Below, in pieces: positions 9,579 through 18,716 of a DNA stretch of 64,000 nucleotides (position 1 is its first letter; the number at the start of each line of letters is the position of its first letter). The stretch covers positions 186,001 through 250,000 of the forward strand of contig NZ_BMEY01000001.1 in the NCBI RefSeq assembly GCF_014637405.1, in the 5' to 3' direction. A program made the position numbers and the translations under genes. Below the pieces are notes generated by a model. That model had not been told where the DNA came from and did no database searches. It worked only from the letters and a program-made list of their open reading frames with translations. This stretch comes from Ornithinibacillus halotolerans. GTDB taxonomy: Bacteria; Bacillota; Bacilli; Bacillales; Amphibacillaceae.

Positions 9579-11108
9579 ATGACGAATGCAAAAGAGTTAC
9601 CCCAATATCCAGAACCTTTTTGGAGAGAGAATATTCAGTTCCCTAAATACCCTAAGTTAGAAGAAAAGATCAAAGTTGATGTAGCTATTGTTGGTGGTGG
9701 TATTGTAGGCGTTACAGCTGCCTATTTGCTAGCCAAACAAAATGTAAAAGTTGCTCTCATCGATGCAGGAAACATATTAAATGGAACAACTGGTCATACA
9801 ACAGCAAAAATCTCTGCACAACATGATATTATTTATGATGAATTTATCAAACACTTTGGAAAAGAAAATGCAAAACTGTATCACGAAGCTCAAATGGAGG
9901 CTAAAGAATTTGTCGCGCAAACGACAAAAGAATTAAATATTGATTGTGATTACGAAGAACAAGATGCCATTATATACACGAATTCTGATGACTACATAAC
10001 CCAGTTAGAAAATGAAAAAGCAGCCTATGATGAATTAGAAATTGAAAATGAACTAACGGAAACAATTCCATTGCCAGTACCTCATAAAAAAGCATTAATT
10101 ATGAAGAATCAAGCACAGTTTCATCCGTTAAAATTCCTCTCTGTATTAGCAGATGAAGCGGTGAAGAATGGGGCACAATTTTATGAAAATACAACTGCGG
10201 TTGATGTAGAATACAATAAACATCCTGCCGTTATCACAAGAGATGGTCATCGTGTCATATGTAAATTTGTTTTCGTTGCAACTCATTTTCCTTTCTATGA
10301 TGGAAAAGGTTTTTATCCAACTAGAATGTACGCTGAACGGTCGTATGTTTTAGCAATTAAGTCAAAGAAAAGCTATCCTGGTGGAATGTATATCACAGCT
10401 GAGCAGCCTACTCGCTCTTTACGATCCGTAAAAATAAATGGAGAAGAGGCATGGTTAGTAGTTGGAGACAGCCATAAAACAGGACAAGGCAAATCAACGA
10501 TAGAACACTATGAAGCATTACAAAACTTTGCAGAAGCGCATATTGGTGTAGAAGAGATACTCTATCGATGGTCTGCTCAAGATTTAACGACACTAGATAA
10601 AATGCCGTATATCGGCCGAATTGCGGAAAGTGAAGAGTCTGTATTTGTTGCGACTGGATTTAGAAAATGGGGGATGACAAACGGAATTATCGCTGCCAAA
10701 ATCATTTCTGACAAAATATTAGGTCATGAAAACAGGTACAGTGGATTATATTCTCCATCTCGATTCCAGGCAGATCCTTCCCTTAGAAAATTCATACGAA
10801 ATAATGCAGATGTTGCTAAACATTTGATTAAAGGAAAATTAGAGTTTACAGATAACAATTTATCATCGTTATCTTCCGATGATGCAACAGTTACTCGAAT
10901 CAACGGGAAACGAGCAGGGGTATATAAAGATAAGGAAGATAAATTACATGTAGTCGACACGACTTGTACACATATGGGATGTGAAGTAGAGTGGAACTCA
11001 GGTGAAAGAACATGGGATTGTCCATGCCATGGTTCCAGATTTACGTATACCGGTGAAGTTGTTGAAGGTCCTGCAAAGCGGCCATTAGAACGAATTGAAT
11101 TAGAATAG
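9579..11108 (+). CDS. FAD-dependent oxidoreductase with C-terminal Rieske domain (YhfW-like)
   Basis: Protein of 509 residues. The N-terminal DAO-type FAD domain has the dinucleotide loop VAIVGGGIVGVTAAYLLA near 35-52 and the GHTTAKIS segment. The Rieske 2Fe-2S domain is at the C-terminus: CTHMGC near 465 and CPCHGSRF near 484, which supply two Cys and two His ligands. This architecture is that of B. subtilis YhfW; the substrate is unknown. In such enzymes the Rieske centre passes electrons from the flavin, possibly here to a ferredoxin like the one just upstream (inference). AAAGGAGTG precedes ATG 9579. Confidence 0.9.
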   Translation: MTNAKELPQYPEPFWRENIQFPKYPKLEEKIKVDVAIVGGGIVGVTAAYLLAKQNVKVALIDAGNILNGTTGHTTAKISAQHDIIYDEFIKHFGKENAKLYHEAQMEAKEFVAQTTKELNIDCDYEEQDAIIYTNSDDYITQLENEKAAYDELEIENELTETIPLPVPHKKALIMKNQAQFHPLKFLSVLADEAVKNGAQFYENTTAVDVEYNKHPAVITRDGHRVICKFVFVATHFPFYDGKGFYPTRMYAERSYVLAIKSKKSYPGGMYITAEQPTRSLRSVKINGEEAWLVVGDSHKTGQGKSTIEHYEALQNFAEAHIGVEEILYRWSAQDLTTLDKMPYIGRIAESEESVFVATGFRKWGMTNGIIAAKIISDKILGHENRYSGLYSPSRFQADPSLRKFIRNNADVAKHLIKGKLEFTDNNLSSLSSDDATVTRINGKRAGVYKDKEDKLHVVDTTCTHMGCEVEWNSGERTWDCPCHGSRFTYTGEVVEGPAKRPLERIELE

Positions 11109-11117
11109 AAGAAGGTT

Positions 11118-11163
11118 TTAAAAAACTGATCTCCATGTTTAATTTGGAGTTCAGTTTTTTGTT
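11118..11163 (+). terminator. Terminator of the FAD/Rieske gene
   Basis: AAAACTGATCTCCA and TGGAGTTCAGTTTT form a stem with one mismatch and a T-rich tail. Confidence 0.8.
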
Positions 11164-11285
11164 TTGATGAAATAGAATGTTTAAAATTATAGTTAGTGAA
11201 CAGCTAGTTATTGCATATATCACACTTATAAACTATGATTAACTTATACATAGTAATTCTAGGTATAAGAAAATGAGGTGACGAA

Positions 11286-11825
11286 ATGGCAATGAAGTAT
11301 AACCATTGCTCTTTCTATATCATACTGTTATGTATAGGCTTAGCCGCTTATTCAGTTTATTCACAGATCAATCATACATGGATAGCGACTCCACCAACAT
11401 ATATCTTACTCATCTTAAGTATTATGGCTTTTATTTATGCTATTAAAGGGCGAAAAGATAAAACGAGTTGGGTAAGTACTTTCAGAAGTTGGCTCACGAT
11501 TACTTTATCCGTATTACTATCAATTGTACTTTTATTAGTTATTTTTCTTCAATTACTTGGATCCCTTTTAGGAGGAAATGAGCATTTGAAAACGATACAT
11601 TCGCCAGATGAAACATATACGATTGATTTCTATCAATGGGATGCTGGAGCAGCAGGTACATTTGGGATTAGAGGAGAATTAAATGGTCCACTCTGGTTTA
11701 AGAAGAGTATTTACTTGGAAAGAAGAGTAGAGGATGTTTCCATAGAATGGATTTCTAATACAGTCGTTTCTATTAATAATCATAAATTAGATTTAGCTCA
11801 AGGGGAGACATTTGGTTATGAATAG
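11286..11825 (+). CDS. DUF5412 family membrane protein
   Basis: Protein of 179 residues with three hydrophobic segments (about 9-28, 36-55 and 71-95), then a C-terminal soluble domain with HSPDETYTIDFYQWDAGAAGTFGIRGELNGPLWFKK, which I recognise as the DUF5412 signature of Bacilli. GAGGTG is 6 bp before ATG 11286. The function is unknown; the C-terminal domain is probably outside the cell if the three segments all span. It converges with modB over a shared terminator. Confidence 0.8.
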   Translation: MAMKYNHCSFYIILLCIGLAAYSVYSQINHTWIATPPTYILLILSIMAFIYAIKGRKDKTSWVSTFRSWLTITLSVLLSIVLLLVIFLQLLGSLLGGNEHLKTIHSPDETYTIDFYQWDAGAAGTFGIRGELNGPLWFKKSIYLERRVEDVSIEWISNTVVSINNHKLDLAQGETFGYE

Positions 11826-11831
11826 CATTGT

Positions 11832-11868
11832 GAAAAGGAATAGAATACTAATTTTCTATTCCTTTTCT
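11832..11868. terminator. Bidirectional terminator between DUF5412 gene and modB
   Basis: GAAAAGGAATAGAA and TTCTATTCCTTTTC form a 14-bp stem in the convergent 50-bp gap. Confidence 0.85.
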
Positions 11869-11875
11869 AATGGAT

Positions 11876-12556
11876 TTACGATTCTTTTCGTCTCACCATA
11901 AATAACATAATGAATGAAATGATCATAATAGCTATAACCCATAACCAGGCAAGCGTCATCTTGCCAGAATCCATTGCAATATAAATGGCTGTTGGCACGG
12001 TTTGCGTAACCCCTGGGATGTTTCCTGCAAACATTAATGTCGCTCCAAATTCTCCTAAAGCTCTAGCAAAGCTCAATATACATCCTGAAATTAGCATCTT
12101 TGACGCAAGTGGGATAGAAATAGAAAGAAACACCTTTCTTTCATTTGCACCATCTACTCTGGCAGCATCCTCAATATCTTGATCAATTCCACTAAACGCC
12201 GATTTTGCGGATTGATACATAAGAGGAAATGCTACTACTGTAGAAGCAATAATAGCAGCATACGTCGTAAACATAATTGGCTGGCTAAATAACCACTCAA
12301 ATAATCTTCCAACAATACTATTTCTCCCAAATACGACAATTAATAGAAAACCTACGACAGTAGGAGGAAGAACTAAAGGGAGCATCAACAGTGTCTCAAC
12401 AACTGATTTTCCTGAAAATGTTTTTCTAGATAGAAATCTACCGACTAACGTCCCTAAAACAATAACAATGATGCTCGAAATGGTAGCGACCTTAATAGAT
12501 AAAAAAATGGGATGTAAAAATTCTTCCGATAATAAATTATTTAATAAGGAATCCAT
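11876..12556 (-). CDS. modB: Molybdate ABC transporter permease
   Basis: Protein of 226 residues with five or six membrane segments and the binding-protein-dependent permease EAA loop (DIEDAARVDGANERKVFLSISIPLA) near 135-160 that contacts the ATPase. The stretch LPLVLPPTVVGFLL and GEFGATLMFAGNIPG are typical ModB motifs. It overlaps modA by 20 bp, so the two are translationally coupled. No modC ATPase follows within the window, as with yvgL-yvgM of B. subtilis; an ATPase encoded elsewhere would be needed. Confidence 0.92.
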   Translation of the reverse strand: MDSLLNNLLSEEFLHPIFLSIKVATISSIIVIVLGTLVGRFLSRKTFSGKSVVETLLMLPLVLPPTVVGFLLIVVFGRNSIVGRLFEWLFSQPIMFTTYAAIIASTVVAFPLMYQSAKSAFSGIDQDIEDAARVDGANERKVFLSISIPLASKMLISGCILSFARALGEFGATLMFAGNIPGVTQTVPTAIYIAMDSGKMTLAWLWVIAIMIISFIMLFMVRRKES

Positions 12557-13310
12557 GATATTTAAATACCTCTATTGTAGTTGATTCTTGTAAATAATGA
12601 TAAAATTGCTCGGCTGCTTCAGCATGTTTTGTTCCATTAATAATTCCAACTGGATAGATTATGGAAGAATGGTCATTGCTATTAGCAGTCTCCATAATGG
12701 ACACTTTATCCGACTGCATTGCATCTGTTCGATACACGACTCCGGCAGCAACATTCCCTGTTTCAACATAAGACAATACTTGACGAACATCCTTTGCATA
12801 AACTAATTTGTCTTCTACTTTATTCCATATCCCTAAAGACTTAAATACTTCTTTTGCATACATTCCTGCTGGTACGGTCTCAGGAGTTCCTATCGAGACA
12901 TAATCAATTCTATTATGTATTAAATCTTGAAAACTAGTGACTTTCAGTGGATTATCTTTTGGAACAATTAATACAAGTTCATTTTCTAAGAAGGATATAT
13001 TAAATTCGTTCATAATTAATTCTTCATCTATTAATATCTCAAATTTATCTTCAGCTGCGGAAAAGAATAGATCAGCTGGTGCTCCTTGTGATATTTGCTG
13101 TTGCAAGGAACCTGATCCACCAAAATTAAATCGTAGCTTAATATGAGGGTATTCCCGCTCAAATCCTTCTTTTATTATTTCTAATGGTTCTTTTAAACTG
13201 ACAGCGGCTGAAATCGTTAGTTCAGTATTTGATTCACTATTTGCTGAACATGCGGAAAGTAAAATGATTACTAAAGTAATGATAACGAAAACTCTTATTC
13301 TACGAACCAT
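12537..13310 (-). CDS. modA: Molybdate-binding lipoprotein
   Basis: Protein of 257 residues. A lipoprotein signal peptide ends in the lipobox LLSAC (Cys about 21), so the mature protein is anchored outside the membrane. The body is a type II periplasmic-binding fold with ISAAVSLKEPLEII, FNFGGSGSLQQQISQGAPADLFFSA and VETGNVAAGVVYRTDA, all characteristic of ModA, which binds molybdate or tungstate. GAGGTGA is 5 bp before the ATG. First gene of modAB; the metal supplies molybdopterin enzymes, none of which is in this window. Confidence 0.93.
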   Translation of the reverse strand: MVRRIRVFVIITLVIILLSACSANSESNTELTISAAVSLKEPLEIIKEGFEREYPHIKLRFNFGGSGSLQQQISQGAPADLFFSAAEDKFEILIDEELIMNEFNISFLENELVLIVPKDNPLKVTSFQDLIHNRIDYVSIGTPETVPAGMYAKEVFKSLGIWNKVEDKLVYAKDVRQVLSYVETGNVAAGVVYRTDAMQSDKVSIMETANSNDHSSIIYPVGIINGTKHAEAAEQFYHYLQESTTIEVFKYHGFLIK

Positions 13311-13503
13311 AAAGTCACCTCATGTTTTACTAAGAAACTAGTTATAGTTTACTACAATTTATTAAAATATTCTGTAGTAAGGTACCGATGATTACAATTT
13401 AACCTCTACATTGCTAGAAAAACTTCAAAAGAATCGAATAATCTCCTACTGATAGGAGGATATTAATGACAATAATATATAAATAGAATGTGGAGTGAAA
13501 AGC

Positions 13504-15480
13504 ATGTATAGACGATTTTTTAGGAACACGTTTACTTGTTTAGTGGCATTCGTTCTATTAGTACCCATACATATCTTGGAGGTACAAGCTCAAAAAGAAG
13601 TAGAAGTAGAGACAAGAACAAAAAACATTTTAACGATTGACGGGAAACGTTATCGAGATTTAAATGATAATGGTAAGTTAGATCCATATGAGAATTGGGA
13701 GTTGCCAACGGAAGAACGAGTAAGTGATCTTTTGTCACAGATGACGATAGAGGAGAAGGTAGGTTTACTCACCATTAATGAGTTTCCAGAGATTAAAGAT
13801 AACAAATTAGTTTTTCCAAATAAATTCCTTAATCAGAATACCCGTTATTTTATTTATCGAGAAATGCCTACTGCAAATATTGTTGCTGACCATATGAATC
13901 AATTACAAATCGAAGCGGAAAAATCTCGTCTAGGAATTCCTGCCATTGTGATTTCTAATCCAAGAAATCATCCGTTAGGTTTTCCTGTCATTGAAGAAAC
14001 TGGACAGTTTTCTCATTGGCCAGATACATTAGGTTTAGCGGCTGGTCGTGACTCACGATTAATAAGACGGTTTGGTGAAATTGCACGAAAAGAATGGAGA
14101 GCTGCCGGTATTCATAAGTTGTACGGGTATTCAGCAGATCTTGTGACAGACCCGCTATGGGCAAGAAACCAAGAAACATTTGGAGAGCATCCAGACTTAG
14201 TATCTGGAATGGTATACAATGTGATTAAAGGGCTCCAAGGAGATGTATTGGACAATACGAGTGTCTCCGTTACGACGAAACATTTTCCAGGTGGCGGAGC
14301 CCGTGCCGAGGGAAGAGATCCTCATTTTGAAGAGGGACAATATAATATTTATCCAACACCTGGTAGTTTGTTAAAATATCATATTCCACCATTTAAAGCA
14401 GCAATAGAAGCGGAGACAACTTCTATTATGCCGTATTATGCATACCCAAGTAATGAGAGCGCTGAGCAGGGGCTTCCGCCATTTAGTGAAAACGAGCAAT
14501 TTGAGGAAGTTGCTTTTGCGTTGAATGAGTCCTTTATAAATGGTTATTTACGAGATGAATTGAATTTCTTAGGTTATGTTAACTCGGATACGAGTGCAGT
14601 TATTGACCGTGCTTGGGGAGCACAGGATCTTTCCTTAGAAGAACGATTCGCCAAAGCATTGAATGCTGGAACAAATATTTTTTCTGGGGTGCCAAATCCA
14701 GAGCCAATTTTAAATGCTGTTAATCAAGGTTTAGTAGAAGAAGAAAAGATTAACCGTTCTGCACGGTATGCCTTAACAGAAATGATGAATTTAGGGTTAT
14801 TCGATAACCCTTATGTTAATCCTGATCAAGCTTTAACGATCGCAAATGATCCGAAGTCCCAAGAGGTGGCAGATGATGCCCATCGCAGGTCCGTAGTGCT
14901 CTTGCGCAATGACAATAATTTACTACCACTACAGGATGACACTATTTCTGACATTAAACTATACGTAGAAGTGTTTTCCGGTGCGGATGTTAGTCCAGAC
15001 ACTGAACAAGTGAAGCAAAGAATAAGGGACCATGATGAACAAATTACCATCGTTGATAATATAGAGGATGCAACCCATGCCTTTGTTTGGGTAAAACCAT
15101 GGCAAGACCTGTTTGCCAATAAACCGTCGATTGAAATCGGTCCTGATACCGGGGTGGAGCAAGTAGATCAAATTGTAGAAATACAAAAAGCAGTCCCAAC
15201 AATTACAGCAATCGATTTCTCCAATCCTTGGCTAATCAATAAGATTGAACCAAACGCGCAAAGCTTGATAGCAACATTTGGTACGAAAACAGAAGCGATA
15301 ATAGAAATGATACGTGGGGAATTTAATCCCGTTGGAAAACTTCCGATTACAATCCCTGCAAGTCAAGAAGCTGTAAATAACGAAGCTGGTGATGTACCAG
15401 GCTATGACGAAGCCCCAACATATCCATATCAAGATAAAGCAGGGAATAGATACCAGTATAATTTTGGATTAACTTATTAA
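13504..15480 (+). CDS. Secreted glycoside hydrolase family 3 protein
   Basis: Protein of 658 residues. Start ATG 13504 is set by GGAG at 13492; a GTG at 13495 lies inside that site. A signal peptide ends near VQAQ (about residue 30), so it is exported. The GH3 N-terminal barrel shows KHFPGGGARAEGRDPHF near 260 and the nucleophile Asp in LGYVNSDTSAVIDRAWG near 357; the C-terminal alpha/beta sandwich domain follows (RRSVVLLRNDNNLLPL near 462). Family members release terminal beta-linked glucose, xylose or related sugars; exact specificity is not readable. It ends with the usual YQYNFGLTY. Monocistronic. Confidence 0.9.
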   Translation: MYRRFFRNTFTCLVAFVLLVPIHILEVQAQKEVEVETRTKNILTIDGKRYRDLNDNGKLDPYENWELPTEERVSDLLSQMTIEEKVGLLTINEFPEIKDNKLVFPNKFLNQNTRYFIYREMPTANIVADHMNQLQIEAEKSRLGIPAIVISNPRNHPLGFPVIEETGQFSHWPDTLGLAAGRDSRLIRRFGEIARKEWRAAGIHKLYGYSADLVTDPLWARNQETFGEHPDLVSGMVYNVIKGLQGDVLDNTSVSVTTKHFPGGGARAEGRDPHFEEGQYNIYPTPGSLLKYHIPPFKAAIEAETTSIMPYYAYPSNESAEQGLPPFSENEQFEEVAFALNESFINGYLRDELNFLGYVNSDTSAVIDRAWGAQDLSLEERFAKALNAGTNIFSGVPNPEPILNAVNQGLVEEEKINRSARYALTEMMNLGLFDNPYVNPDQALTIANDPKSQEVADDAHRRSVVLLRNDNNLLPLQDDTISDIKLYVEVFSGADVSPDTEQVKQRIRDHDEQITIVDNIEDATHAFVWVKPWQDLFANKPSIEIGPDTGVEQVDQIVEIQKAVPTITAIDFSNPWLINKIEPNAQSLIATFGTKTEAIIEMIRGEFNPVGKLPITIPASQEAVNNEAGDVPGYDEAPTYPYQDKAGNRYQYNFGLTY

Positions 15481-15483
15481 TGT

Positions 15484-15529
15484 AAAAAGGCATATTTAGC
15501 GGAGACTTCTGCTCACTATGCCTTTTTTT
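15484..15529. terminator. Terminator between the GH3 gene and citR
   Basis: AAAAAGGCATA and TATGCCTTTTT form an 11-bp stem with T-runs on both sides, between convergent genes. Confidence 0.85.
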
Positions 15530-15542
15530 GCGTTGTAGTAAT

Positions 15543-16421
15543 TTAACTAAAATGAAAAGAAGCAATAAACGGAATTAGATCCATTTCTACGTGCTTGTTA
15601 TTTTTATATACAAAATACATATTTGCTCTTGGTATATGAATGGCTGGAGTTGGCACCTCTAGCAGTCTACCTTCTGCTAATTCTTTATTCACACTTGATC
15701 GTGGTAAGAAACTAACTCCCATACCTTCTAAAATAAACCGTTTCGTTACATAGGATTGATTAACTTTCATCGTTCTCACAGTAGGGAACATATGTTTTAG
15801 TTGCTCTGATAAGTCATTCCAATAGAAGGGGTGATTATCCGTAAAAATAATATTGTTTTCAATAATCTCACTTGCATCTAAAATAGGTCCAGACTCCGCA
15901 TCATATCCATCATGACGAACAACTAAGATAACTTCTTCTTCATGAAAAATGGTTGTTTGAACTAAACTACTACCAGGTAAACATGATAAACCAAGATCTG
16001 CATTTCCTTTTTCAATACATGCAGAAATTTCATGAGACTCCATCACTTGAATGGATAATTCAACAGTAGGATTAGCCTTCATATAACGATTAAAGATGGA
16101 AGGTAGAATCGTATCAGCAAGAAAAGGAGACATGGCAATTCGAATATGTTGATGGAATCCTTGCTTATATTGGTTCATACGATGAACACTTTTCTCATAT
16201 TGAGATAATAAGTCTAATGCTTCCTCATAAAACATTCTTCCGAAATCCGATAAAACAATGTTTCTACCTTCCTTAATAAACAATTGCCCACCTAACTCCT
16301 TTTCTAACTGCTTCATTTGAAAGGTAATTGCAGGTTGAGTCATATACAATTTTTCTGCAACTTCACGATAATTTTCAAGTTTAGCAGCAAGAATAAACGT
16401 TTTCAACATCCGAATATCCAT
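15543..16421 (-). CDS. citR: LysR-type regulator CitR
   Basis: Protein of 292 residues. The N-terminal winged helix-turn-helix (about 1-60: NYREVAEKLYMTQPAITFQMKQLEKELG) precedes a LysR effector domain. Stretches such as LADTILPSIFNRY, ADLGLSC and TKRFILEGMGVSFLP match B. subtilis CitR closely as I remember it. The gene is divergent from citA with 102 bp between, the same arrangement as citR/citA in B. subtilis, where CitR represses citA. GGGGG is 7 bp before the ATG. The symbol rests on both similarity and context. Confidence 0.88.
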   Translation of the reverse strand: MDIRMLKTFILAAKLENYREVAEKLYMTQPAITFQMKQLEKELGGQLFIKEGRNIVLSDFGRMFYEEALDLLSQYEKSVHRMNQYKQGFHQHIRIAMSPFLADTILPSIFNRYMKANPTVELSIQVMESHEISACIEKGNADLGLSCLPGSSLVQTTIFHEEEVILVVRHDGYDAESGPILDASEIIENNIIFTDNHPFYWNDLSEQLKHMFPTVRTMKVNQSYVTKRFILEGMGVSFLPRSSVNKELAEGRLLEVPTPAIHIPRANMYFVYKNNKHVEMDLIPFIASFHFS

Positions 16422-16464
16422 GAATTTCCCCCATTAATAAACTTTATTTATTATTATATTAAAA

Positions 16465-16483
16465 ATTATTAAATTTTAATAAT
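16465..16483. promoter_or_regulatory. Palindrome in the citR-citA gap, candidate CitR operator
   Basis: ATTATTAAA-T-TTTAATAAT is a perfect 9-bp inverted repeat with a 1-bp centre and contains a LysR-type T-N11-A. It covers the -35 position (16474-16479) of the citA promoter, whose -10 TATAAT is at 16497-16502. AT-rich DNA makes chance palindromes more likely, so this is moderate. Confidence 0.5.
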
Positions 16484-16523
16484 CTTTTAACTACAGTATA
16501 ATCAAACCAAAGAGGAAAGGGGA

Positions 16524-17603
16524 GTGGGGGAGTTGTTCCAACCAGGATTGAAGGGAATAACAGCGGTTGAAACGAAATTAAGTAATATTGACGGTGCTCG
16601 TGGTCTGTTAACTTATCGAGGCATACCAGTGGAGAGATTAGTAGAAAAATATACTTTCGAAGAAGTTGCTTACTTTTTACTTTATGGAGATTTTCCTGAC
16701 GAAAGCCAATTGGAAACATTTATTAATCAATTGAAAAGGACTCGGCAACTTCCATTATACATCGAAAATATTTTAAATCTGTTTCCAAAGGAAATGCAGT
16801 TAATGGACGTATTGAGAACAGTCATTTCTGCTTTTTGTAAGGACTTAGGTGAAACAGAAGATAGTATGGCTACTAAGCTAATTGCCACGATACCAACAAT
16901 TATTGCTTATCGCTATCGTCAAATGAATTCTCTTACATTCATTGCACCAAATCAGTCTTTAACCCATGTTGAAAATATTGTATATATGTTAACTGGTGAA
17001 ATTAATAAAGAACATGCAAAAATACTCGAAACTTATCTACTATTAACAATGGAACATGGATTAAATGCATCCACATTTGCAGCCAGAGTGACAATTTCAA
17101 CGGAAAGTGATTTAATCTCTGCCATTACGAGTGCACTTGGTACGATGAAGGGGCCATTACATGGCGGCGCACCGTCTGGTGTGATTGATTTATTAGAAGA
17201 AATTGAAACAAGCGATAACATTAGAGAAGTCATTCACAAGAAATTGCAAAAAAAAGAAAGAATTATGGGTTTTGGTCATCGGGTTTATAAGACTTATGAT
17301 CCGAGAGCTGAAGCATTAAAAAAGAGAATTGTGGAAATGGAGGATTTACCAAATTGGATCCAATTAGCATTGGAAACGGAACAAGAAACAATCCGAATTC
17401 TACAACGTCTCAAACCAAATCATAGACTATATACGAATGTAGAATACTATGCGGCAGCCATTATGAAGACATTAAATATCGACGTTGCATTATTTACAGC
17501 AATATTTAGTTCTAGTCGAATTGTTGGCTGGTGTGCCCACGCCTTGGAACAACTAGAGAATAATACGATCTTTAGACCAAATGCTTTGTATGTAGGTCAA
17601 TAG
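16524..17603 (+). CDS. citA: Citrate synthase, CitA type
   Basis: Protein of 359 residues that condenses acetyl-CoA and oxaloacetate. The start is GTG 16524, following AGAGGAAAGGGGA. Active-site segments are present: EHGLNASTFAAR near 175 (first His), GPLHGGAPSGV near 213, GFGHRVYKTYDPRA near 250 (second His) and SSSRIVGWCAHALEQ near 332. This is the short Gram-positive type, and divergent citR identifies it as the CitA paralogue; the main CitZ would lie elsewhere. Together with acnA at 61088 the window holds two TCA steps. Confidence 0.92.
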   Translation: MGELFQPGLKGITAVETKLSNIDGARGLLTYRGIPVERLVEKYTFEEVAYFLLYGDFPDESQLETFINQLKRTRQLPLYIENILNLFPKEMQLMDVLRTVISAFCKDLGETEDSMATKLIATIPTIIAYRYRQMNSLTFIAPNQSLTHVENIVYMLTGEINKEHAKILETYLLLTMEHGLNASTFAARVTISTESDLISAITSALGTMKGPLHGGAPSGVIDLLEEIETSDNIREVIHKKLQKKERIMGFGHRVYKTYDPRAEALKKRIVEMEDLPNWIQLALETEQETIRILQRLKPNHRLYTNVEYYAAAIMKTLNIDVALFTAIFSSSRIVGWCAHALEQLENNTIFRPNALYVGQ

Positions 17604-17607
17604 AGAG

Positions 17608-17643
17608 GAAAACAGCTATAAATCTAATTTATAGCTGTTTTTA
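17608..17643. terminator. Terminator between citA and the recombinase gene
   Basis: AAAACAGCTATAAAT-CTA-ATTTATAGCTGTTTT is a near-perfect hairpin in the convergent gap. Confidence 0.88.
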
Positions 17644-17668
17644 GTTTACATAATGTTGCAGCCACGAT

Positions 17669-18625
17669 TTAGAAAAAACGAGAAATATCTTTATTCCTCA
17701 TCGCATCTTGTTTTTGTTTATTATTTACATGGGTATAAATTTGCGTTGTATTTAAACTTGAGTGACCCATTAATTCTTGTATTGTTACTAAATCAACACC
17801 ATTTTTAACTAGACTAGTACCAAATGTATGCCTTAACTTATGAGCAGAAAGCTTCTTTTCCCGTAAATATTTCGTTCCTGTTAAATTCTTCAATCGAGCA
17901 AAAGTCTCCTCAGCAATTTCTTGAATTCTTCTTCTCGAAATTCTAGTTCCTCTTCTAGATAAGAAAAAGGCATTGCTATGATCTGCCTTTGGCACTGGTC
18001 GATAATTCCATTCATAGTCTAATAGAAGTTCAAACAAGGGAGGGGGTAGTGGGATATACCGTTCTTTATTTCCTTTACCAAACACCCGAATTCCAGGGTC
18101 TTCTTGATCTCGGATTAAATCTGTTACATTTAAGTGATGAACTTCAATTACTCGAAGGCCTGCGAGACTCATTAACATTAACATGCATTTATTGCGAATA
18201 TAAAATTCATCCTCATTAATGGAATTGAAAAATGCTACTAACTCTTCCTCATTCAAATAAGTAGGTAATGAATTTCTCTCTGTTCTTGCCATATCCACTT
18301 CTTGCGCTGGATTAAAAGGTAGCATTTCTGACTTAACTAATGATTTATAAAATGTCCTAAGTGCCATTAACCTGCGATTTCTGGTAGTTTTTGCTTTTCC
18401 TTTTTGGGTTTTCCTTAAGAACTCTTGAATATGTTTCGGTTTAATGTCAGAAAGAGAAGGAAAACCTTGCCATTTTTTATGTAAGTATTCTAGAAAGATA
18501 GATATATCATCTTTATACGAGCGAATGGTAAAATCTGAATAACCTAAGTCTTCCATATACGTTTCAAAAATATCAATTTCATCCTCATAGTTAGAAAGGA
18601 CGTTAGCTAATAGATCTTTTTCCAT
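17669..18625 (-). CDS. Tyrosine recombinase, XerC/XerD type, next to dif
   Basis: Protein of 318 residues. ATG 18625 is chosen because AAGGTG precedes it; an in-frame start at 18667 has none. A SAM-like core-binding domain (15-105) is followed by a catalytic domain with all residues of the tyrosine recombinases: Arg158 (AGLRVIE), Lys184 (GKGNKER), His262 and Arg265 (HKLRHTF), His288 (MGHSS) and nucleophile Tyr297 (IYTHV). Size and simple domain plan fit XerC/XerD rather than a phage integrase. It lies 697 bp from a dif site and has a dif-like palindrome just upstream of its gene, so dimer resolution is a likely job. It could also be a third Xer beside CodV/RipX homologues elsewhere. Confidence 0.88.
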   Translation of the reverse strand: MEKDLLANVLSNYEDEIDIFETYMEDLGYSDFTIRSYKDDISIFLEYLHKKWQGFPSLSDIKPKHIQEFLRKTQKGKAKTTRNRRLMALRTFYKSLVKSEMLPFNPAQEVDMARTERNSLPTYLNEEELVAFFNSINEDEFYIRNKCMLMLMSLAGLRVIEVHHLNVTDLIRDQEDPGIRVFGKGNKERYIPLPPPLFELLLDYEWNYRPVPKADHSNAFFLSRRGTRISRRRIQEIAEETFARLKNLTGTKYLREKKLSAHKLRHTFGTSLVKNGVDLVTIQELMGHSSLNTTQIYTHVNNKQKQDAMRNKDISRFF

Positions 18626-18688
18626 TAATTTCACCTTCTTTCGAATAAAACCTAATATTATTGTCAATTATATACTAAAAAATCACTT

Positions 18689-18716
18689 ACCGCACATAAT
18701 AATCATTATGCGGGGT
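18689..18716. other. dif-like palindrome upstream of the recombinase gene
   Basis: The core CATAATAATCATTATG (18695-18710) equals the dif core CATAATAAGTATTATG (19328-19343) at 14 of 16 positions; over 28 bp, 18 match. The outer right arm is GC-rich and does not match. CCGC/GCGG arms extend the palindrome. It lies 64 bp before the recombinase start codon, so it could be an operator, a secondary recombination site or a relic. Confidence 0.5.

Noticed and set aside
17669-18625. Recombinase read as a phage or island integrase
   Set aside because: No tRNA, att direct repeats, excisionase or phage genes are nearby; the protein has simple Xer size and a dif site is adjacent.
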